A stretch of 64,000 nucleotides of DNA, from the NCBI GenBank assembly GCA_002633025.1, contig NMRB01000486.1, positions 110,550 to 174,549 on the forward strand, written 5' to 3'. Origin of the DNA: Notospermus geniculatus. Lineage: Eukaryota; Nemertea; Pilidiophora; Heteronemertea; Lineidae. This document shows, piece by piece, positions 57,289 through 64,000 of this stretch (positions are counted from its first letter, which is position 1; every line of letters begins with the position of its first letter). The notes beneath the pieces were generated by a model. The model was not told where the DNA came from, did no database searches, and saw nothing but the letters and a program-made list of their open reading frames with translations. A program made the translations under genes and the position numbers.

Positions 57289-57918
57289 CAGGGTTCGAAC
57301 CACGCATTTTGTTCAGTAAAATCCGTGATATCCCTTTTTCAAACGGAAGAGCGAGTTGACTTCGAGCCGACAAGGCACATGTAGCCTCGTACACGTACCA
57401 ACATCTTAGCAATGACGGGTTTCAATATAGGTATAACAAACGACAATCCGAAAACTGGCAGATTTCAAATAGCCGGAACGTAATGAATATCAGAATTGCA
57501 TCACCGTGACATGAAAGTAGCAATTCCCTCCACATCACACATTCATTACAGCACGATCGAACCGTGTCTTGGAGAGGACGTTGACCTAGGAGTTCTTTTT
57601 TCACACTCGTTGAGTGACAGGAGGGACCACCATACAGTCGGATGTAAAAACTGCTAAGCGATTGCCATGTTTGCACAAAACTCTCTGACGCACTTTACTC
57701 CGTAGCAGTCATTAAAGGAGAATGCATTTTAAATTAAAGTTCTCGTGGGTTCTTCACTGCTCACTAAATATGCGACCGTAAAAGGTTTTTCACGTCAACT
57801 GAAAATTCTTAGACTGTTTTTCATACTCAAAAATCCTATGTTTTATTTCATGTCGCTATTAGTGTAGAAATTCTGCTCTCCGAAAACAGGTACTCATCTT
57901 AGAAATACTGGTGTTGTC

Positions 57919-58026
57919 TGCCATAGTACATGTACTGCGCTCTAAGATGGGCACCCCTCTCGAAGCAAACATTTCTGCCATAGTACTGCGCTCTAAGGAT
58001 GGGCACCCCTATCGAAGCAAACAATT
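57919..58026. repeat. ~52-base double repeat
   Basis: CTGCCATAGTAC, ACTGCGCTCTAAG, GATGGGCACCCCT and CGAAGCAAACA occur twice in a row. The same pair is present in the duplicate at 60,299-60,403. Confidence 0.85.
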
Positions 58027-58353
58027 AAAGTACACCTTATACCAAGCAGCAACTGTTCAAACAACCAATTTCATTATCTTTTCCGATAACACCGGGGGAC
58101 GTGTGCTCGCCCAAGCTATCAAGAATCCTGCATCGCAGGCTTACCAATACATTTTCAGGAATTGAAATAAGCAATTACCTGTCTTTAGAAGAGAAAGGAT
58201 TGCCATGGAATCTAGAAACAAGCTTTTTTATAAATTGAAGTCATTAAATCGACAACGGTATAGGATTTGATGTCGTCACGCTCATTCACCGAAATCATAG
58301 ACATTCAAAATGAACGGAGCGAACCGCGATACCATCCTTAATCGTCGAAGCTC

Positions 58354-58469
58354 ATCCTCCCATAGCAGGGTTTTGGTGTTGGTTTTGGTGTTGCTCCTCT
58401 TCGTGAGCTTGCACACAAGTGTGTGCGTGGATGAAGAGAAGCGATGTAAAAACCCTTGCTGGGGAGGAT
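58354..58469. mobile_element. Short MITE, family F3
   Basis: It starts ATCCTCCCATAGCAGGG and ends CCTTGCTGGGGAGGAT. A 12-base inner repeat (TTGGTTTTGGTG) makes it longer than its duplicate at 60,736. It is flanked by GTCGAAGCTC and GTCGAACTCG. Confidence 0.8.
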
Positions 58470-59126
58470 GTCGAACTCGATGAGATTCAGGAGAGAAAGG
58501 AGTTCCTTGTCAACCCCCGTAGAGATTTTAGACGGATTGTTTGCTATATAGCTTATCAGGGGGATTATAGACCTTTCCCACAAATATGGTGGCCTACTAG
58601 TTCTCCCAAAGTCGTGGCCATTTATTGTCCAAGCCTGATGTAACACTACCAAAACATACCCTCTCAGACAATTATTTTACCTAAACTTTTTGTGCCCATG
58701 GCCTGTTTGACCAGCTTAGCCTGCCAGCGGCCGTTGAATGGTAAGATTCTGACATCATATGATGAGAACTGGTAGACTGCCTACTTTGTTCGAAATTCAA
58801 AGGTCTTTGCACCATATATTTGTATCTTGAGATGAAACTCGCAGTCCCATTCAAAGTTATCAGATGGGCAAATGTCATTGACCTTATTAATTCATTGTTG
58901 CTCGCCCCGTATGCAGATACAACGGCCCCTCACCGCTCTGCAATCAAGAGACAACATGCTACCCTCATTTGCATCAGTCTCAGCGGATGTTGGTTAACGA
59001 CCCTTGGGTATTCTTCTCATTCATGGTGAGAAAAAAATACAACCAATATATTTTGTCCTCGAAAAGGTCCAAGAGGAGGCTCCAATATGTCATCGGAGAT
59101 AAGCTCTTCTCCACAAATACGAGAAG

Positions 59127-59381
59127 CTTTGATGGCCTAGTGGTTATTACACCCGCTTCGCAAGCAGCAGGACCCCAGTTCGAATCCAGCTCGGGGTACA
59201 TGGGATTACTAGTAATCATCACTACTGGCTCTTCAGTCCACCGCATTGGACAGTAAGCCTTGGTGCTTTGCACCTTATGCCTTTGCAAGGGAAAGAAAAG
59301 GACCCCATCCAAGTGAGGAACATTGAGTAGCTTGAGATGGCCTCTTCCGAAGATCCGTACTTAAAATAGCAGGGCAAATAA
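59127..59381 (+). mobile_element. tRNA-derived SINE, family A
   Basis: GATGGCCTAGTGGTTATTAC, hairpin CCGCTTCGCAAGCAG and B-box AGTTCGAATCC are followed by the body with CCCATCCAAGTGAGGAACAT. The tail is interrupted at GGGCAAATAA by an F2b element. Confidence 0.85.
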
Positions 59382-59494
59382 TAGGGAGGTTGAGATCAGC
59401 GACTTATCACGGATCCTTTTACGTATACGGAGAGACTTCGGTACAACGAGGACAAATTTTGTGTACATTTCGATCCGTATACGTATAAGGATCC
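59382..59494. mobile_element. F2b MITE cut off by the join
   Basis: It starts TAGGGAGGTTGAGATCAGCG and runs to AAGGATCC, where the N follows. The full form is at 61,755-61,896. Confidence 0.85.
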
Positions 59495-59495
59495 N
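59495..59495. other. Single-N join at a duplication boundary
   Basis: The sequence after the N restarts at the position corresponding to 57,064, while the sequence before it is interrupted inside an element that is complete in the second copy. This is the signature of two overlapping contigs that were not merged. Confidence 0.9.
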
Positions 59496-59504
59496 AGTGG
59501 GACA

Positions 59505-59704
59505 AAATTTATACCATACAATAGCTACGAAGTGGAAATTTAAAAATTCAAGATGCACCTGCGTAACTCTTTCGGTCTTATGCCAAAAGACGCACTGGCA
59601 GTAGGGACATTTGGGGTACCAACCATCTCCAGTAGGTCCTGGAAATGAAGTTGAATTTCGTATTTCGTACTTCGTGTTTCGTCAGATTTGCAGAACTTCA
59701 CTAT
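59505..59704. mobile_element. Half-length relative of family F2c (duplicate)
   Basis: It is the second-copy equivalent of 57,078-57,288, with a small deletion after CCATCTCCAG. Confidence 0.7.
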
Positions 59705-60735
59705 TACAGAACAGGGTTCGAACCACGCACTTTGTTCAGTAAAATCCGTGAAGCAGCGAGTTGACTTCAAGCCGACCAGATAGCCTTGTTCACGTACCAA
59801 CATCTTAGCAATGACGGGTTTCAATATAAACAAACGACAATCCGAAAACTGGCAGATTTCAAATAGCCGGAACGTAATGAATGAAAATTGCATCACCGTG
59901 ACATGAAAGTAGCAATTCCGTCCACATCTCACATTCATTACAGCACGATCGAACCGTGTCTTGGAGAGGACGTTGACCTAGGAATTCTTTTTTCACGCTC
60001 GTTGAGTGACAGGAGGGACCATACAGTCGGATATGAAAACTACTAAGCGATTGCCATGTTTGCACGAAACTCGCTGAAGCACTTACTCCGTAGCAGTCAT
60101 TAAAGGAGAATGCGTTTTAAATTAAAGTTCTTGAGGTTCTGAAAACCCTTAAGGGTTCTTCACTGCTCACAAATATGCGACCAAAAAAGGTTCTTCACGT
60201 CACCTGAAAATTCTTAGATGTTTTTCCGACTCTAAAAAATCCTATTAATTTCATGCTCTCCGAAAACAGGTACTCATCTTAGAAATATTGGTGTTGTCTG
60301 CCATAGTACATGTACTGCGCACTAAGGATGGGCACCCCTCTCGAAGCAAACATTTCTGCCATGGTACTGCGCTCTAAGGATGGGCACCCCTCTCGAAGCA
60401 AACAATTAAAGTACACCTTATACCAAGCAGCAACTGTTCAAACAACCAATTTCATTATCTTTTCCGATAACACCGGGGGACGTGTGCGCGCCCAAGCTAT
60501 CAAGAATCCTGGATCGCAGGCTTACCAATACATTTTCAGGAATTGAAATAAGCAATTACCTGTCTTTAGAAGAGAAAGGATTGCCATGGAATCTAGAAAC
60601 AAGCTTTTTTATAAATTGAAGTCATTAAATCGACAACGGTAGTAGGATTTGGTGTCGTCACGCTCATTCACCGAAATCATAGACATTCAAAATGAACGGG
60701 GCGAGCCGCGATAACAGCCTTAATCGTCGAAGCTC

Positions 60736-60839
60736 ATCCTCCCATAGCAGGGTTTTGGTGTTGCTCCTCTTCGTGGGCTTACACACAAGTGTGTGCGTGG
60801 ATGAAGTGAAGCGATGTAAAAACCCTTGCTGGGGAGGAT
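60736..60839. mobile_element. Short MITE, family F3, with 10-base target duplication
   Basis: It starts ATCCTCCCATAGCAGGG and ends GCTGGGGAGGAT. A perfect direct repeat GTCGAAGCTC flanks it (60,726-60,735 and 60,840-60,849). A 9-10-base duplication fits Mutator-like transposition; hAT elements make 8. Confidence 0.85.
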
Positions 60840-61499
60840 GTCGAAGCTCGATGAGATTCAGGTAGGGGAGAACGGAGTTCCTTGTCAACCCCCGTAGAGA
60901 TTTTAGACGGATGGTTTGCTATATAGCTTATCAGGGGGATTATAGACCTACAAATATGGTGGCCTACTAGTTCTCCCAACGTCGTGACCATTTATTGTCC
61001 AAGCCTGATGTAACACTACCAAAACAAACCCTCTCAGACAATTATTTTACCTGAACTTTTTGTGCCCATGGCCTGTTTGACCAGCTTAGCCTGCCAGCGC
61101 CATTGAATGGTAAGCTTCTGACATCATATGATGAGAACTGGTAGACCGCCTACTTTGTTGGAAATTCAAAGGTCTATATATGCACCATATTTTTGTATCT
61201 TGAGATGAAACTCGCAGTCCCATTCAAAGTTATCAGATGGGCAAATGTCATTGACCTTATTAATTCATTGTTGCTCGCCCCGTATGCAGATACAACGGTC
61301 CCTCACCGCTCTGCAATCAAGAGACAACATGCTACCCTCATTTGCATCAGTCTCAGCGGATGTTGGTTAACGACCCTTGGGTATTCTTCTCATTCATGGT
61401 GAGAAAAAAATACAACCAATATATTTTGTCCTCGAAAAGGTCCAAGAGGAGGCTCCAATATGTCATCGGAGATAAGCTCTTCTCCACAAATACGAGAAG

Positions 61500-61754
61500 C
61501 TTTGATGGCCTAGTGGTTATTACACCCGCTTCGCAAGCAGCAGGACCCCAGTTCGAATCCAGCTCGGGGTACATGGGATTACTAGTAATCATCACTACTG
61601 GCTCTTCAGTCCACCGCATTGGACAGTAAGCCTTGGTGCTTTGCACCTTATGCCTTTGCAAGGGAAAGAAAAGGACCCCATCCAAGTGAGGAACATTGAG
61701 TAGCTTGAGATGGCCTCTTCCGAAGATCCGTACTTAAAATAGCAGGGCAAATAA
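61500..61754 (+). mobile_element. tRNA-derived SINE, family A (duplicate)
   Basis: It equals the copy at 59,127. Here the SINE tail can be followed past the inserted F2b element: TAATGCTACGGCTTCGACTC, then TGGCGGTAAAATTA, corresponds to the family end ATTAATGCTATAGCGTCGGC with CTGACGG. Confidence 0.87.
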
Positions 61755-61896
61755 TAGGGAGGTTGAGATCAGCGACTTATCACGGATCCTTTTACGTATA
61801 CGGAGAGACTTCGGTACAACGAGGACAAATTTTGTGTACATTTCGATCCGTATACGTATAAGGATCCGTGATAAGTCGCTGATCTCAGCCTCCCTA
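61755..61896. mobile_element. Palindromic MITE, family F2b, nested in a SINE
   Basis: It starts TAGGGAGGTTGAGATCAGCG and ends CGCTGATCTCAGCCTCCCTA. Arms of more than 45 bases are almost perfect (ACTTATCACGGATCC and its inverse, then TACGTATACGG). The terminal eight bases equal those of F2a and F2c, but the rest does not. The surrounding SINE defines the insertion point next to TAA. Confidence 0.88.
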
Positions 61897-62319
61897 ATGC
61901 TACGGCTTCGACTCTGGCGGTAAAATTAGATACATGTATAATAGATACCGGTACGCTTATTTTCAGACTCAGAACTGCGCAGTCCAGTTCTGTTTCATTT
62001 TGGGACCATTTAAATAGCCATCTTTAAAAGCTGTACTGAACCTTTATACACGTAACTGATTCGTGTCATTTTCAAACCTTCTGAAGCAGCAGCATCACTG
62101 ATTCAGAATACAAGAGAGTGTTTAAGGATAAGGCAAGGCAGCTGGTGCATCACAATTTATTACACTGCTACAGCAATAACAATCATGATCTGCTGGCTGT
62201 GCGACGTTGACATGCCAGTTTACACGTTAGCTCATTAGCACTGTATGTTTAACATGTCAGGGACACGTATAAATGACACATACAGGTTGTCGAAGATGGA
62301 AACGGCATGCTGGGCATAA
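61897..62319. other. Stretch with the SINE tail, then nothing recognised
   Basis: After about 61,930, the end of the SINE, no genes or repeats were identified. Confidence 0.4.
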
Positions 62320-62620
62320 TATGGAGGTTCAGAAATCAATAGGGAGGTTTCGAAATCAAACGATAAACGTCAACGTTAACGACAACTTTATTTTTGTACC
62401 GAAAATGCAATGCAAAATCTGATTAATGTGTAGTATGAAAAATAACGTTGTCGTAAAGTTTTGGTTTATCGTTTGATTTCGAAACCTCCCCAATATATAA
62501 ACGTAAACGTTAACGACAACGTTCTTTTTCTACCGAATATAAAATCTGGCGAATGTGTAGTATGAAAAATAACGTTGTCGTAAAAGTTTACGTTTATCCT
62601 TTGATTTCTAAACCTCCCTA
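62320..62620. mobile_element. Nested pair of F2a MITEs
   Basis: The outer element starts TATGGAGGTTCAGAAATCAA at 62,320. It is interrupted after AAATCAA, resumes at about 62,494 as TATAAACGTAAACGTTAACG, and ends TTGATTTCTAAACCTCCCTA at 62,620. The inner element (62,340 to about 62,492) starts TAGGGAGGTTTCGAAATCAA and ends TTGATTTCGAAACCTCCC. One member has therefore inserted into the subterminal region of another. The core block GTTAACGACAAC and its inverse GTTGTCG are intact in both. Confidence 0.85.
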
Positions 62621-64000
62621 ATACCTATTGGAACAGCGGAACGAAGTATTTTATACCGTGGAGCCTCTGTCAAAGGCTCGTACCATACATGTATTTTGGT
62701 GTAATTGCAACGCCTGAAATCTGGGATTTACCAAAAGTGTGATTGGTGTCCTCAATAAGAAGGTGTCCTAATGGCAGAGGAGTCTACTAAGGAAAGTTCA
62801 CCTGTACTGCTCTTATAAAATACTAGCTCTGACATTAATCCATCGCAAAACTATGATTTCACAGAATTAGGAAGAAATGGACTTCTTTATAGGAACACAT
62901 AGCGTAACTTCACAAAAACACTTCACCATTCAAGTCACTGCTTTGTAGAGTAGAAGAATTTTATTTCAAGGGACCTGTTCTTCTAACTAGAGATATTTCC
63001 AGAAAAACCCCAGTGCCGATTGAAAAAAGATACTGCTGCATCAATGACTGTGCGCGGTAGATTTCCGACTCGATCGAAAAACTCACCAGCGTCTTTGCTA
63101 TATTCTCGACTACTGGTAATTTTTAGATCAATTGAAGCGTTCCCTCGGGTGATTTTTGATCACCCATCATAAGTGCACAGTTTATTATCTGAATCATCTC
63201 CTCCTTGCTTTAGGCATGTGTGAAAAGTTTATTAAGTGCTACCCGCAAAGGAAGAAATTTCCTCTTGCGACGAGGCAAAATTTAATGGGATGCTATTGAA
63301 CACTCATAAAGTCTTCTTGCTTAACTTCAATGGGCACATGTCTTTTTCAATGGTATAAGAAGGATCAGAACTCTGCTTATGTGAAGGTTCATCACCGATA
63401 AAGAGAAACGATTTTGGGAAGTGGTGAGGAATCTATAAGGTCTACATACATATGTGTTGTGTCGATGGTGGACAGTCCTTTCTATATTACACAAATGGGG
63501 ACAAGCATTAGGTCCACGTTTATGTACGTATATACGGGTTTGTGTCCCCAATTGGTCGGGCCGTCACAAATCAACTAACTGAGGACATAACGTATGATCC
63601 TATTCAAGTATGGTCATTACCTGCAAACTTCATGTACCCATATCTGCATGACGTATGGGGTCATTTTGCAGGTCCTAATTCGGGATAGCATGTTGCTGGT
63701 GGGTCCACAGCAATATTAACACCCAGAAATGGACAGAGTGGTCCAAGGTCCAACCTCTGCGCCTATCACCTCTCAAGCGAACAGTTTGAATCAGCGTTCC
63801 ACATGAACGTAAATTATTTGATCTTCTTCTCCACAGATAACTTTGTCAGAGATCAACGTTTTATACTCAGAATTACAAAAATGACAAGCATTCTCTTCAG
63901 ATAAGTAATGAAAACTCTTTCCACAATTTGCAATGTTAGAAAAAGCAAATTCAGTTCTCGCTTATTGATTATTACGTCAACTGGAATTTCATGACCTCGC
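62621..64000. other. Stretch with nothing recognised
   Basis: Short ORFs only. A small hairpin GGGTGATTTTTGATCACCC at about 63,148-63,166 was the only structure noticed. Confidence 0.4.

Larger units (their letters stand above)
57064..59494. repeat. First copy of a 2.4 kb tandem duplication
   Basis: It matches 59,496-61,867 throughout, with scattered substitutions and indels. Both copies contain a half F2c element, a 52-base double repeat, an F3 MITE, a family A SINE and the start of an F2b element. It ends at the N in the middle of the F2b element. No gene was recognised in either copy. Confidence 0.92.
59496..61867. repeat. Second copy of the 2.4 kb tandem duplication
   Basis: It parallels 57,064-59,494. 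Many indels are seen in the first half (for example CACTTACTCCG against CACTTTACTCCG). The last ~800 bases are nearly identical, including an ORF of 95 codons that is the same in both copies. Confidence 0.92.

Noticed and set aside
58900-58940. Reverse-transcriptase catalytic motif (PYADTT)
   Set aside because: The second aspartate of the YxDD motif is absent and no neighbouring reverse-transcriptase motifs occur in frame.
58820-61402. 69- and 95-codon ORFs identical in both duplicate copies, as conserved genes
   Set aside because: Identity reflects the recent or artefactual duplication, not selection. The 95-codon ORF overlaps the SINE head.

Overview
This window is eukaryotic, non-coding, repeat-rich DNA, most likely from a highly heterozygous marine invertebrate. 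The clues are moderate AT richness, the absence of long ORFs, very frequent TACATGTA and TAGGCCTA palindromes, several tRNA-derived SINE families, and many small inverted-repeat (foldback or MITE-like) elements. These traits fit echinoderms, hemichordates, cephalochordates and some lophotrochozoans. I cannot name the species from sequence alone. No gene with a recognisable complete product was found. The longest ORF (178 codons) is about what chance would give in 64 kb read in six frames. A few stop-bounded stretches with protein-like composition are listed with low confidence as possible exons or relics.

Layout. 1-5.3 kb: a foldback element, a possible exon-like ORF, a GATGATAAT microsatellite, a small MITE, and a 0.9 kb segment present twice on either side of a single N. 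5.3-9 kb: an ORF relic with one stop, then a 1.1 kb segment again present twice around a single N, with a transposon present in only one copy. 9-20 kb: scattered foldback elements, a 0.2 kb direct repeat, a SINE with target-site duplications, a 0.6 kb inverted-repeat transposon and a 96-base gap. 20-25 kb: a 53-base tandem repeat, a SINE, a 3' remnant of a CR1/L2-type LINE and a 23-base tandem repeat. 25-43 kb: many foldback elements, a young SINE with an 11-base target duplication, a cluster of homeodomain-type sites, a MITE nested in a SINE, and a 30-base minisatellite. 43-56 kb: a Tc1/mariner-type MITE, a 544-base foldback, an oppositely oriented pair of TTAA-flanked MITEs, a 220-base tandem array and two more SINEs. 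56-62 kb: a 2.4 kb tandem duplication around a single N. 62-64 kb: a nested pair of MITEs, then nothing recognised.

Two themes stand out. First, three of the five single-N positions are exact junctions of tandem duplications. This is best explained as two haplotypes placed end to end by the assembler, which makes these pairs useful allele comparisons. Second, at least three unrelated-looking foldback families (here F2a, F2b, F2c) share the same GGGAGGTT terminus next to TA. They may be mobilised by one transposase that is not encoded here. All mobile elements seen are non-autonomous or relics. No autonomous transposase or reverse transcriptase was found.
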